The notes beneath the pieces were generated by a model. The model ran no database searches and was not told the origin of the DNA. It saw nothing but the letters and a program-made list of their open reading frames with translations. 64,000 bases of DNA from CAVZVZ01 sp963778895 (GTDB taxonomy: Bacteria > Actinomycetota > Acidimicrobiia > Acidimicrobiales > Acidimicrobilacustridaceae). Of this stretch, positions 27,174 to 36,815 are shown in pieces. The position numbers and the translations under genes are program-made. The first letter of the stretch is position 1; each line of letters starts with the position of its first letter. Location: contig CAVZVZ010000002.1 in assembly GCA_963778895.1 (NCBI GenBank), positions 248,001 to 312,000 on the forward strand, in the 5' to 3' direction.

Positions 27174-27926
27174 CTACGCGCCGGCCACCACCAGTCGGTA
27201 GCCCAGGTCGATTTCGTCGAGATCGCGCAGATGGCCGTGGCGCTCGTCCCAACGGCCCGACGCCAGGTCGGCTCGTAGCGACTCGACGCCACGGGCCTCG
27301 ATGTCGGGGCCGAGGGTCGCGAAGCACGACATCGCATTGCGCACGTCATCCCGCAGGTATGCCTCGGGGCGATTCCAGTAGCAGCCCGCGAAGCCGTCGA
27401 CGCAGTCGGCGGGGATCGGGACGGGCGCCACAGATTGCACGTCCACGTAGCCGCGGACGTCCGCGACCGACGGCGCCTGTTGTTCGATGGGCAGCTCTTT
27501 GATCTCCGGGAAGTAGTCCTCCACGAGCCACAGGCCGTGAGCCAGGTCAGCGTCGAACATGAAGATGACCTGGCGTGCGGCGACCCGCTGCAGTTCGGCC
27601 AGGCCGAGCTCGAGGTTCTGCCAGTGGTGAAGCGTGAGCACGCACATAGCCGCCGCGAAGCAGTTGTCCGCGAACGGAAGCGCCTCAGCCACACCCTGGA
27701 TCGCGGGCACGGTGTCGGACGGGCGCTGTCGCAGCATCTCTGCGGACGGTTCGATCGCCACGACCCGCCGCTCCGGAGGTTCGTAGTTGCCGGTGCCCGC
27801 CCCCACGTTGAGCACGTGATCGGCGTCGCCGAGCGCTGTCCAGATCGCAGCGGCGACGCGAGGGTCGGTGTGGCGGCCGATCGAGTACCCGCGACCAATG
27901 CGGTCGTAGGCCGCCTCGGTCGTCAC
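27174..27926 (-). CDS. class I SAM-dependent methyltransferase
   Basis: A 250-residue methyltransferase of the UbiE/Methyltransf_11 type. Motif I is HVLNVGAGTGNYEPPERRVVAIEPSAEMLRQR. IQGVAEALPFADNCFAAAMCVLTLHHWQN is motif II/III. The C-terminal half (AHGLWLVEDYFPEIKELP, VPIPADCVDGFAGCYWNRPEAYL) is typical of small-molecule methyltransferases of the TehB/arsenite-methyltransferase-like group. The acceptor is unknown. It is convergent with the four-TM gene, four bases apart. Confidence 0.8.
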   Translation of the reverse strand: MTTEAAYDRIGRGYSIGRHTDPRVAAAIWTALGDADHVLNVGAGTGNYEPPERRVVAIEPSAEMLRQRPSDTVPAIQGVAEALPFADNCFAAAMCVLTLHHWQNLELGLAELQRVAARQVIFMFDADLAHGLWLVEDYFPEIKELPIEQQAPSVADVRGYVDVQSVAPVPIPADCVDGFAGCYWNRPEAYLRDDVRNAMSCFATLGPDIEARGVESLRADLASGRWDERHGHLRDLDEIDLGYRLVVAGA

Positions 27927-28053
27927 GGGGGTCAGCTCACCAGGCTCGGCGGATAGATGAAACTCTTCCGCGATGAAGGGTTCGTTGGGAGAGGCTCCGC
28001 CTGCGCAAACAGCGCGCCCTATCCATTGGAGCCCTCGCCTGTCGGCTCGGTCT

Positions 28054-28290
28054 CTAAAGGTTGACGACGGGACACGTGAGCGTGCGCGTGATGCCGTCGA
28101 TCATCTGGATGCGGCTGACGACCATCTTGCCGAGCTCGTCCACGGAGTCGGCCTCGGCGCGGGCGATCACGTCGTACGGGCCGGTGACATCGTCCGCCGA
28201 GACCACACCGTCGATGCCGCCCACCTCGCTCGCCACCTGCGCCGCCTTACCGACCTCGGTTTGGATGAGCACGTACGCACTGACAGCCAT
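28054..28290 (-). CDS. stand-alone Lrp/AsnC ligand-binding (RAM) domain protein
   Basis: A 78-residue protein that is only the effector-binding/oligomerisation half of Lrp-type regulators: MAVSAYVLIQTEVGKAAQVASEVGGIDGVVSADDVTGPYDVIARAEADSVDELGKMVVSRIQMIDGITRTLTCPVV. The betaalphabetabetaalphabeta pattern and GPYDVIARAEA are typical of AsnC_trans_reg. It lacks a helix-turn-helix, so it cannot bind DNA alone. Such proteins form decamers and may act as amino-acid sensors. A good AAGGAG site sits seven bases before the ATG. It lies 85 bp downstream of pckG on the same strand. Confidence 0.85.
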   Translation of the reverse strand: MAVSAYVLIQTEVGKAAQVASEVGGIDGVVSADDVTGPYDVIARAEADSVDELGKMVVSRIQMIDGITRTLTCPVVNL

Positions 28291-28375
28291 GGACGCTCCT
28301 TGCTCGACGTGCGCGCATGGTACTGCCGGGTGAGAGGACGACCGGCTCCGAATCCGGAGCCCGATGAAGGCGTCG

Positions 28376-30175
28376 CTAGTTCGCCAGGCGCTTCTCGAGC
28401 TCGCGCAGTTCGTCGCGGAGCTCGTCGGGCAGGTGATCGCCCATGTGCTCGTAGTGCGCCTCGATCTGCGGGATCTCTTGGCGCCAGGCTTCGGCGTCCA
28501 CGTCGAGGATCTTCGCCATGGTTGCCGCCTCGATCTCGAGCCCCGAGGTATCGATGCTTTCACTCGTCGGTATGCGACCGATCGGCGTGTCGACGGCGCC
28601 ACCGACGCCGGCAACCCGCTCGATGACCCACTTGAGCACCCGGCTGTTCTCGCCGTAGCCCGGCCACAGGAACGAGCCGTCGTCGCCCTTGCGGAACCAG
28701 TTGACCCAGAAGAGCTTGGGCAGGTTCGACGCGTCGGTCGCTCGACCGATCTCGAGCCAGTGGCCGAAGTAGTCGCCCATGTTGTAGCCGCAGAACGGCA
28801 GCATGGCGAAGGGGTCGAATCGCAGTTCACCCACCGTGCCGGCGGCGGCGGCCGTCTTCTCGGACGACATGATCGAACCGAGGAACACGCCGTGTTGCCA
28901 ATCGAAGGCTTCGGTCACCAGCGGCACGTTCGTGGCTCGGCGGCCACCGAACAGGATCGCGGAGATCGGCACTCCGGCGGGGTCTTCCCACTCGGGAGCG
29001 ATCGAGGGGCACTGCGACGCCGGGGCCGTGAAGCGCGCGTTCGGGTGGGCGGGAGGACGATCATCGGCCGGCGTCCAATCCTGGCCTTGCCAGTCGATGA
29101 GGTGCGCCGGCGGCTCGTCGGTGAGGTCCTGCCACCAGATGTCGCCGTCGTCGGTCGAGCGCGCAGTTCGTGAAGATGGAGTTGGCGTCGAGCGAGCGCA
29201 GCGCGTTGGGGTTCGTCTTCTCGGACGTGTTGGGGGCCACGCCGAAGAACCCGGCCTCCGGGTTGATGGCGTACAGGCGGCCATCATCGCCGAACTTCAT
29301 CCAGGCGATGTCGTCACCGACGGTCTCGACCTTCCAACCCGGCAGGGTGGGGATCATCATCGCCATGTTGGTCTTGCCGCACGCGGACGGGAACGCCGCC
29401 GCGACGTAGCGCTTCTCGCCGTCGGGGGGAGTGACGCCCAAGATCAGCATGTGCTCGGCCATCCAGCCGTCGTCACGCGCCATGGTCGACGCGATACGAA
29501 GAGCGAAGCACTTCTTGCCGAGCAGTGCGTTGCCGCCGTAGCCCGACCCGTACGACCAGATCTCCCGCGACTCCGGGAAGTGGACGATGTACTTGTTGTC
29601 GGGGTTGCACGGCCACGCCACGTCGGCCTGACCGGGCTCGAGCGGAGCGCCGATCGAGTGCACGCACGGCACGAAGTCGTGGTCGGCGCCGAGCACGTCG
29701 AGTGCCGGTTGACCCATGCGCGTCATGATCCGCATGTTCACCGCGACGTACGCCGAGTCGGAGAGCTGCACGCCGATGTGGGCGATGGGCGAGGCCAGCG
29801 GACCCATGCTGAACGGCACCACGTACATGGTGCGGCCCCGCATCGAACCGCGGAACAACCCGAGGAGCTCTTCTTTCATCTCGCTCGGGAGCGCGCCAGT
29901 TGTTGGTGGGTCCGGCGTCGGCCTCGTTCTCCGAGCAGATGAAGGTGCGGTCCTCGACACGGGCGACGTCACCCGGGTCGGACAGCGCGAGGTAGCTGTT
30001 GGGTCGCTTGGCCTCGTTCAGCGTGCGGAACGTGCCCGCTTCGACCAAGCTGCTCACAGAGCCGGTCGTACTCCTCGGCCGACCCGTCGCACCAGTGGAT
30101 CTGGTCGGGCTCGAGGATCTGGGCCCATTCGTCGACCCAGTTGAGCAAGTTCTGATGGCTGGTACTGGCGGCCAT
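28376..30175 (-). CDS. pckG: phosphoenolpyruvate carboxykinase (GTP)
   Basis: About 598 residues, the normal length. It decarboxylates and phosphorylates oxaloacetate to PEP using GTP, for gluconeogenesis. Visible motifs are FICSENEADAGPTNNW, RGRTMYVVPFSMGPLASP, the kinase-1 loop AAAFPSACGKTNMAMM with the GTP-type catalytic Cys, AWMKFGDDGRLYAINPEAGFFGVAPNTS, and SAILFGGRRATNVPLV. The frame breaks three times: AA at 30047-30048, near 29893-29900, and near 29154-29158. Each is repaired by dropping one base, giving CEQLVEAGTFRTL and TNCALTDDGDIWW. It is a clear housekeeping gene, so error rather than decay is inferred. Confidence 0.93.
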
Positions 30176-30295
30176 GAGTCCTCCGTGTTCGGCCCGGCGC
30201 GGGCCTTGCGGGTGAGTGGATCAAGTGTAGTTACCCGCAGGTGTTCGTTACCTATCCGGCCGGCGAACGCCGATGGCCCGGAGGCCAGGGAGCGT

Positions 30296-30589
30296 TCAGG
30301 TAACGGGAGGGAGGAACCGTTGATCCGGGCCTTCTTGGGGGTGTTGCGGATCGTCGGGATGAGCGATCTCGAAGCCCGGCGTGCCCATGTCGACCTCGGA
30401 GCCGAGCCGCAGCCGGGTGGCCAGGCGGTGCTCGTCGAGATCGAAGATCACTCGCTGGCCCTGGCGGAGCATGCGGAAGATCGACCGGCCCAGGGCGTCG
30501 GGTGCGAGGTCGTATTCCTGCAGGTCCGACTCGGCGATGATCACGCCGTCGCCGTTCGAAGGATCGAAGGCCTTGATGACGCCTTGCAC
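30296..30589 (-). CDS. divergent cold-shock-domain-like protein
   Basis: A 97-residue protein starting at GTG with VQGVIKAFDPSNGDGVIIAESDLQEYDLAPDAL and RQGQRVIFDLDEHRLATRLRLGSEVDM. The opening G-V-I-K-x-F-D-P-x-x-G-x-G-x-I and the G-Q-R-V-x-F-D-L stretch match the first and fourth strands of the CspA OB fold. However, the RNP1 core KGYGFI is reduced to GDGVII, and the RNP2 VFVH is absent (EYDLA). Nucleic-acid binding is therefore uncertain. The C-terminal 25 residues are an unrelated polar tail. An AGGAG site lies just upstream. It follows rpmB by 29 bp on the same strand. Confidence 0.65.
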   Translation of the reverse strand: MQGVIKAFDPSNGDGVIIAESDLQEYDLAPDALGRSIFRMLRQGQRVIFDLDEHRLATRLRLGSEVDMGTPGFEIAHPDDPQHPQEGPDQRFLPPVT

Positions 30590-30618
30590 GCTCGCTCCTA
30601 CGGCCCAGAGAAGGGGGG

Positions 30619-30813
30619 CTAGTGGGTGACCTTTTGGATCTTGCCGGCCTTGATGCACGAGGTGCAGACGTCGATGCGCTTGGGCGCGCCGTTGACGAGA
30701 GCCCGGACACGCTGGATGTTCGGGTTCCAACGACGCTTCGTGCGGCGGTGGGAGTGGCTGACGTTCATGCCGAACGACGGCTTCTTGCCACACACCTTGC
30801 AAACGGCTGCCAT
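30619..30813 (-). CDS. rpmB: 50S ribosomal protein L28, zinc-binding form
   Basis: A 64-residue protein. MAAVCKVCGKKPSFGMNVSHSHRRTKRRWNPNIQRVR is the L28 signature, and VCTSCIKAGKIQKVTH ends it. Two CxxC pairs (VCKVCG and VCTSCI) form the zinc ribbon of the C+ paralogue, the form normally kept when zinc is sufficient. It is divergent from the fakA-like gene, the position seen in many Gram-positive genomes. Confidence 0.95.
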   Translation of the reverse strand: MAAVCKVCGKKPSFGMNVSHSHRRTKRRWNPNIQRVRALVNGAPKRIDVCTSCIKAGKIQKVTH

Positions 30814-30977
30814 GACGTACACACCTCGGGACCCGGTCAACTCTGGACGTTGAGAAACGGCTCAAGACGATACCAGCGGACCTGGCCCGGGCCACAATCT
30901 CGATAGCTCGGCCTCAGGGCTCGTCCTCGACGCCCGAAATGGCAACGCGGGGTCCGCTGATCGGTACGATCGCCGCG

Positions 30978-32646
30978 ATGGGGGTCCAGGTTCTCACCGC
31001 GTCTGACCTGCGTGCGCTCCTACGCGGGTACGCCCAGGCCCTCGAAGCCCACAAGGCCGTGATCAACCGGCTCAACGTGTACCCGGTTCCCGACGGCGAC
31101 ACGGGCACCAACATGACCCTCACGGTCGAGTCCGTGGTCGCCGAGTTGGCCCAGACCGACCAGGACGCGGCCGACGACATGGGTGCGACCTGCAAGGCCA
31201 TCTCCCACGGCTCGCTCATGGGGGCACGCGGTAACTCGGGCGTGATCCTGTCGCAGGTCCTCCGCGGGTTCTGCGAAGTCGTGCGGGAGCACGACGAGAT
31301 CGACGGCCCCTTGCTCGCGGCCGCCCTCGAGAGCGCCTCGACCGCGGCGTACGGCGCGGTGATGAAGCCCGTCGAGGGAACGATCCTCACCGTCGTACGC
31401 GCTTCGGCCGAAGGGGCTCGGGACGCGGCCGACTCGGGTGCCGAATTGATCGCCGTGCTCGACGCAGCTCGTGACGCGGCCGAGCTCGCGCTGGCACGCA
31501 CACCACTCCTGTTGCCCGTGCTCGCCGAAGCGGGGGTGGTCGACGCCGGCGGCGCCGGCCTCGTCCTGCTCTTCGAAGCGGCATTGAACGTGGCCGACGG
31601 TCGCCCGGTCTCCGAACCGGCCGACGAGATCGACTTGGTCGGTGTCGGTACGCGCCCCGGTCCCGAGATCGAGGCCGCCCACGCCGAAGGCGGCCTGGCC
31701 GACCTTCGCTACGAGGTCATGTACTTCCTCGAAGCGCCCGACGAGTCGATTCCCGGGTTCAAGGACGTGTGGGCGGGCATCGGAGATTCGATCGTGGTGG
31801 TCGGAGGCGACGGCATCTGGAACTGCCACATCCACACCGACGACATCGGTGCCTCGATCGAGGCCGCGGTCGACGTGGGTACGCCGCGCAAGATCCGTGT
31901 CACCGATCTGTTCGAGCAGGTCGAGGAGGAGCGGTGGGTGCGCGAGGCCGAGATGCTGCCGAGCGAGCCGGCGGCCGCCAGCGAGCCCGTGCCGTGCGCA
32001 GTCGTCGCCGTGGCCACCGGCGACGGCATCCGTCGCATCTTCCACTCGCTCGGTGTGCAGGTGATCGTCACCGGCGGCCAGACGATGAATCCTTCGACGG
32101 CGCAGCTACTCGAAGCGGTCGAGAGGGCGCCGGCCGATGACGTCGTGATCCTGCCGAACAACAAGAACATCATCCCGGTCGCCGAGCAGGTCGACGGTCA
32201 GAGCGCGAAGAACGTTCGCGTCGTACCGACCCGGGGGATCGCCGAGGGCTTCGCGTCGCTGCTGGCGTACGACCCGCAGGCGTCGGGCGATGAGAACGTC
32301 GCGCGCCATGGTCGACGCCGCGGCCCATGTCGTCGCGGCCGAGGTCACCCAGGCCGTACGCGCCTCGTCGTGCGATCTCGGGCCCATTGCCGAGGGGGAC
32401 TTCATCGGTATCGGCCGCGGTGGGATCTGCGCCGTCGATCCCACGCTCGAGGGAGCGTGCGAGACGCTGTTGGCGAGCCTCGTCGAGACGAGCCACGAGA
32501 TCGTCACCGTCATCGAGGGCGAAGGCGCAACGCCGGCGTGCACCCGTCACATCGAGGTGTGGCTCCAGGACAACCGCCCCGGTGTCGCGGCCGAGATCCA
32601 CCACGGCGGCCAACCGCTCTATCCGTACCTCTTCGGCATCGAGTGA
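30978..32646 (+). CDS. fakA: DAK2/YloV-family fatty-acid kinase FakA-like protein
   Basis: About 555 residues. The DhaL/DAK2 domain comes first: YPVPDGDTGTNMTLTVESVV gives the Asp triad that holds Mg-ATP, and SHGSLMGARGNSGVILSQVLRGF follows. A middle domain (LRYEVMYFLEAPDESIPGFKDVWAGIGDSIVVVGGDGIWNCHIHTDD) and the C-terminal domain (IVTGGQTMNPSTAQLLEAVERAPADDVVILPNNKN) follow, as in FakA. FakA phosphorylates fatty acids bound to FakB for phospholipid synthesis, consistent with plsX and acpP 5-6 kb downstream; no fakB is present. An extra base near 32298-32303 breaks the frame. Repair reads GDENARAMVDAAAHVV. Confidence 0.88.
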
Positions 32647-32656
32647 CCCCCCTCTT

Positions 32657-32710
32657 CCGAACCTGTGCGCAAAGTGGGGGTCCTGGCCCCCGATCTGCGT
32701 ACAGGAACGG
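32657..32710. terminator. nested inverted repeat between fakA and recG, terminator or attenuator candidate
   Basis: The arms CCGAACCTGTGCGCA (32657-32671) and TGCGTACAGGAACGG (32696-32710) pair over 15 positions with two A-A mismatches and one G-T pair. Inside them GGGGG (32676-32680) and CCCCC (32687-32691) form a second stem. No T-run follows, so rho-independent termination is doubtful. The element fills most of the 89-bp gap. It could instead be a small palindromic repeat. Confidence 0.55.
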
Positions 32711-32735
32711 TTTGCGGCCGGAAGAATGAGCGGCG

Positions 32736-34876
32736 ATGACCGGTGAGCTGACTCGACTCGCGGAGGTACCGATCACCCAGTTGAAGGGTGTGGGGCCGAA
32801 GGGCTCCGAGTCACTCGCCAAGATCGACGTCGGGACCGTGCTCGACCTGCTCACGTATTACCCCCGCCGCTACATCGACCGCACCAACCAGGCGGCGATC
32901 GACGAGCTCGCCGTGGGCGAACAAGCCATGGTGTTGGTCAGCGTCGTGAACGTGGCCAGTCGCCAGACCCGCAACCGACGCCGCATGGTGATCGTCGACG
33001 TCACCGACGGCACCGGAAAGCTGCGCGTCACGTTCTTCAATCAGGCGTGGCGCGAGAGGCAGCTGCAGCCGGGGACGCACGCGGTGCTGTTCGGCAAGCT
33101 CGAGGTGTTCAGCGGCCGTCGCGGCATGACCAACCCGATCGTCGATCTGGTCGGCGACAAGACCGGCCGCATCATCCCCGTCTATCCGCAGTCCGAGAAG
33201 GCGGGGGTGATGAGTTGGGACGTGGCCAAGTGGATGGCCGAGGTCTTGCGACGGGCCGGAACGTTCGACGATCCAGTGCCCACCGAAGTGTTGCAACGGT
33301 TCGAGCTCATCGACCGCACGCAGCGCGTTCCACGACATCCACATGCCCGAGACGATGGGTCAAGCGTCGAATGCCCGTAAGCGGCTGGTCTTCGACGAGC
33401 TGCTTGCGGGTGCAGCTGAAGCTCGTGCAACGCAAGAAGATCCTCGAGGCTACGACCAAAGGCATCGAGCACGACGTCTCGGGCGTTCTCATGCGTCGCT
33501 TCCACGAGCGGCTGCCGTTCCCGTTGACGAACGCACAACAACGGGCCATCAACGACATCACGCGCGATTTGGCGGGTCCGCACCCGATGCACCGGTTGCT
33601 GCAAGGCGACGTCGGTTCGGGCAAGACCGTGGTCGCCGTGAGCGCCATGCTCACGGCGGTGCAAGGGGGTCATCAGGCTGCGCTCATGGCGCCGACCGAG
33701 GTCTTGGCCGAGCAACACTTCCTGGGCGTTCGTGATCTGCTCGACGGGTTCACCGTTCCGGACACGTCCGAAGCGGACAATCTCTTCGCGGGTTCCGGCG
33801 CCGATCGGCCCCTCGACGTTCGGCTTCTCACCAACCGAACGACCGCGGCCGAGCGGCGGCGACTTCTCGCCGATCTCGAATCGGGTGCGCTCGATCTGCT
33901 GATCGGTACGCACGCGCTGATCCAAGAGGGCATCGCGTTCCGATCGCTCGGCGTGGTGGTGATCGACGAGCAACACCGGTTCGGCGTCGAGCAACGGGCC
34001 GCGCTGCGCGAGAAGAGCGCGGGTGAGGCCGTGCCCGATGTCCTGGTGATGACGGCCACCCCGATTCCGCGCACCGCGGCCATGACGGTGTACGGCGATC
34101 TCGATGTTTCGGTGCTCGACGAGTTACCCCCTGGGCGCACCCCGGTCGAGACCGTCTGGGCCGAGGGCCCGCTCGATGATCAGGAGACTTGGGCGAAGGT
34201 CCGAGCGGAGGTCGCCGAGGGGCGGCAGGCCTACGTCGTGTGCCCGCTCATCGAGGAGTCGGACAAGCTGCAGGTCGCGTCGGCTGAAGAGACGTACGAG
34301 CGTCTGACGCATTCCGAGTTGGTGGGCTTGCGGGTCGGCCTGTTGCACGGCCGGGTTCCGTCCCGCGACAAGGAAGAGGTGATGCGCGAGTTCCGCGCCG
34401 GCCGCCTCGACGTGCTCGTGGCGACGACGGTGATCGAAGTCGGTGTCGACGTTCCCAACGCCACCGTCATGGTGATCCTCGACGCCGATCGGTTCGGTAT
34501 CGCGCAGCTCCATCAGTTGCGGGGTCGTGTCGGTCGGGGTGCCGCTCGCAGTTACTGCTACTTGCTCGGAGAAGCCACGACGACCGACGGCGAGACGCGT
34601 CTCAAAGCAATGGTGCGAACCACCGACGGCTTCGAGCTGGCGGAAGTCGACCTCGATCTCCGCGGCGAGGGCACGATCATGGGCGAGCGGCAGAAGGGCC
34701 GCAACGACCTCAAGCTGGCGTCGTTGCGACGCGATCGTGAATGGGTTGCTCGTGCGCGCGATGTCGCCTTCGAGCTGGTTGGCGACGATCCGACGCTCGA
34801 TGCGCACCCGGCGCTCGCGCACGAGACCGCCGTGCTCCTCGGCGAGGACGAAGCCGACTTCCTGCTCAAGTCCTGA
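32736..34876 (+). CDS. recG: ATP-dependent DNA helicase RecG
   Basis: About 712 residues. RecG remodels stalled replication forks and Holliday junctions. The N-terminal wedge/OB domain is seen in LKGVGPKGSESLAKIDVGTVLDLLTYYPRRYIDRT and VDVTDGTGKLRVTFFNQAWRERQL. The motor has LLQGDVGSGKTVVAVSAML (Walker A), VVVIDEQHRFGVEQRAAL (DEQH), VMTATPIPRTAAMTVYGDLDVS, ATTVIEVGVDVPNATVMVI and QLRGRVGRGAARSYCYLL. Two extra bases (near 33321-33326, and TT at 33404-33405) break the N-terminal half. Repair gives RAFHDIHMPE and FDELLRVQLKLVQRKK. Confidence 0.93.
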
Positions 34877-34882
34877 GCCGGC

Positions 34883-35059
34883 TCAGACCTCGTCGACGTC
34901 GTCCTCGTCGGTCAGCTCGATGTCGAACCGCTCGCCACAGTCCGGGCAGCGGTAGGCGACGATGTCGCCCGGCTCCCACCCCTCGTCGGGCGGCTCGTGC
35001 GACAGCAGTCGCGCGACCCCCAGGCAGTCGACACAGGTGATCGACGTGTGGATGTGCAT
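34883..35059 (-). CDS. 58-residue zinc-ribbon protein
   Basis: A small gene, unbroken. It begins MHIHTSITCVDCLGVARLLS and ends PDCGERFDIELTDEDDVDEV. Two CxxC pairs (CVDC, CPDC) about 35 residues apart suggest one zinc ribbon, followed by a very acidic tail. It is convergent with recG (six bases apart) and divergent from rsmD (35 bp). Function is unknown. Similar small zinc-ribbon genes exist at this locus in other actinobacteria, which I recall rather than verify. Codon use has high third-position GC like its neighbours, supporting a real gene. Confidence 0.72.
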   Translation of the reverse strand: MHIHTSITCVDCLGVARLLSHEPPDEGWEPGDIVAYRCPDCGERFDIELTDEDDVDEV

Positions 35060-35094
35060 GGGGCGAGGCTACTGCTCGGGCTACCGTCCGCTCG

Positions 35095-35658
35095 ATGCGT
35101 GTCGTCGCCGGTTCTGCACGCGGTTTGCGGCTGACGGCGCCGAGTGGCAACGACGTCCGGCCTACGTCCGATCGGGTCCGCGAGGCGATGTTCAACGCCC
35201 TAGGCAGTCTCGGTGCCATCGACGAGACCGAAGTGCTCGACTTGTTCGCGGGGAGCGGCGCGCTCGGCATCGAAGCCCTGTCGCGAGGAGCGCGTGCCGC
35301 CGTGCTCGTCGACCACGACCGCACCGCCCTCGATGTCATCGGACGAAATCTCGATGCGACCGGTCTGGCCCCACAGGCCGAGGTCGTGCGGTCTGATGCC
35401 ACTGCGTACCTGCGCGCCTCTCGGTCGACGTTCGGGCTGGTGCTGCTCGACCCGCCCTACCGCTACTCGGGCTGGGACTCACTGCTCGAGGCACTCGGGG
35501 CGGTCATCACGCCGGACACGGCGGTGGTAATCGAGTCGGATCGTGACGTCGCGGTGCCCGTGGGCTGGAGTGTTGAGAGACGGAAGCGCTACGGCAGTAC
35601 ATTCGTAGCCATCGTCCGTCCGCCGGAAACCCGACCGAGCCCACCGGAGCCACGTTGA
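35095..35658 (+). CDS. rsmD: 16S rRNA (guanine966-N2)-methyltransferase
   Basis: A 187-residue Rossmann methyltransferase. MRVVAGSARGLRLTAPSGNDVRPTSDRVREAMFNALG is the RsmD N-terminal signature. EVLDLFAGSGALGIEALSRGARAAVLVDHD is the SAM site. FGLVLLDPPYRYSGWDSLLEAL holds the (D/N)PPY catalytic motif for exocyclic-amine methylation of G966 in the 30S P-site region. It is intact. The coaD start overlaps its stop as TTGA, which matches the widespread rsmD-coaD pairing. Confidence 0.93.
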   Translation: MRVVAGSARGLRLTAPSGNDVRPTSDRVREAMFNALGSLGAIDETEVLDLFAGSGALGIEALSRGARAAVLVDHDRTALDVIGRNLDATGLAPQAEVVRSDATAYLRASRSTFGLVLLDPPYRYSGWDSLLEALGAVITPDTAVVIESDRDVAVPVGWSVERRKRYGSTFVAIVRPPETRPSPPEPR

Positions 35659-36135
35659 CCCGAGTCCTCTATCCCGGGTCCTTCGACCCGATCCACAACG
35701 GTCATGTCGAGATCGTCGAGCGCGCCTCGCGCTTGTTCGACGAAGTCGTCGTGGCCGCCATGCGCAACCCCCAGAAGGGCGAGCCACTGTTCAGCCTGCG
35801 TGAGCGTCAGGAGCTGATCGAGGAGTCGCTCGCCCACCTTCCCAACGTGACGGTGACGATGTTCTCGAGCTTGGTCGTCGACCTCGCTCGCGAGCTCGAG
35901 GCCGACTTCATCGTGAAGGGCCTGCGCGCCGTATCCGACTTCGAGAACGAACTGCAGATGGCGCAGATGAACAACACGATCTCGGGCGTCGACACCGTCT
36001 TCATCCCGTGCCGCGTCGAACAACTCCTTTCTGGCGTCGAAGCTCATTCGCGAGATAGCCCGCTTCGGTGGCGATGTCAGCGCGACGGTTCCCGAACCCG
36101 TGTCCAAACGCCTCAAGGAGAAGTACGACAAGTGA
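35655..36135 (+). CDS. coaD: phosphopantetheine adenylyltransferase
   Basis: About 159 residues. CoaD makes dephospho-CoA from ATP and phosphopantetheine. The nucleotidyltransferase motif LYPGSFDPIHNGHVEIVERA (T/HxGH) opens the protein. VKGLRAVSDFENELQMAQMNN is the pantetheine-site stretch. It starts with TTG overlapping the rsmD stop. One extra base at CC 36011-36012 shifts the frame. Repair gives DTVFIPCASNNSFLASKLIREIARFGGDVSATVPEPVSKRL, ending at TGA 36133-36135. Without repair the reading runs into the next gene and mimics a fusion. Confidence 0.93.
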
Positions 36136-36815
36136 GTGACGGGAGCGACTTCGACGTCGAGGGCGAGCTCGATCTGACGCCGCCGCCGGTCGGTTCGCAG
36201 TACCACCCACCCGAGACCGAAGAAGTGCTGCTGCAGTTGCGCGATGTCATCGACGCGGCGCGGCCCGTACCACTGTCGGCATCGTCGATGATCTCGAAGG
36301 AAGAGGTCCTCGAGCTGATCGACGAGGCCATTGCTCGGTTGCCCGAAGAGCTGCGCGCCGCGCGTTGGTTGCTCAAGGAGCGCGAGGAGTACCTCGCCCG
36401 GGTGCGTCATGAGGGCGACGAGATCCTCGAACAGGCGCGAGCCCGCGCCGAGCGCATGGTGCAGCGCAGCGAGGTGGTCAAAGCGGCCGACCAACGCGCG
36501 TACCAGATCGTCGAGACCGCCGAGGCGGATGCCCGTCGGCTGCAGCACGAGGTCGAGGATTTCTGTGATCAGAAGTTGGCCAGCTTCGAGATCGTCCTCG
36601 AACGCACGATGACCCTCGTTTCTGCGGGCCGGACCAAATTGCAAGGCGCCAACCTGCTCGGCGAGGGTGCGACCGACGACCAAGAGCTCGACCAAGCCAC
36701 CCTGCCGCCTCCGCCCGACACCTTTGTCGACGAGGCCTCGGCCGATCAGCAGTGGGACGAGGGCCTCCCCGCGGCGCCGGGCGAGGAAGTGTTCTTCGAC
36801 CAGGACGGTCGGTGA
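36132..36815 (+). CDS. SepIVA/DivIVA-like coiled-coil cell-division protein
   Basis: A 227-residue cytoplasmic coiled-coil protein. After a disordered N-terminus, two heptad-rich helices (EEVLELIDEAIARLPEELRAARWLLKEREEYLARVRHEGDEILEQARARAERM and YQIVETAEADARRLQHEVEDFCDQKLASFEIVLERTM) make up the middle. The tail is Pro/Asp/Glu-rich. In mycobacteria the gene next to the DUF177 gene in this cluster encodes the septation factor SepIVA, also a DivIVA-like coiled coil, so a role in septum or pole growth is inferred from position and build. GTG start overlaps the coaD stop (GTGA), and the stop overlaps the DUF177 start. Confidence 0.68.
   Translation: MSDGSDFDVEGELDLTPPPVGSQYHPPETEEVLLQLRDVIDAARPVPLSASSMISKEEVLELIDEAIARLPEELRAARWLLKEREEYLARVRHEGDEILEQARARAERMVQRSEVVKAADQRAYQIVETAEADARRLQHEVEDFCDQKLASFEIVLERTMTLVSAGRTKLQGANLLGEGATDDQELDQATLPPPPDTFVDEASADQQWDEGLPAAPGEEVFFDQDGR

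Noticed and set aside
35655..36815. Apparent fusion of CoaD to the coiled-coil protein
   Set aside because: Created by one extra base at 36011-36012. Repair restores the conserved CoaD C-terminus and a normal stop.
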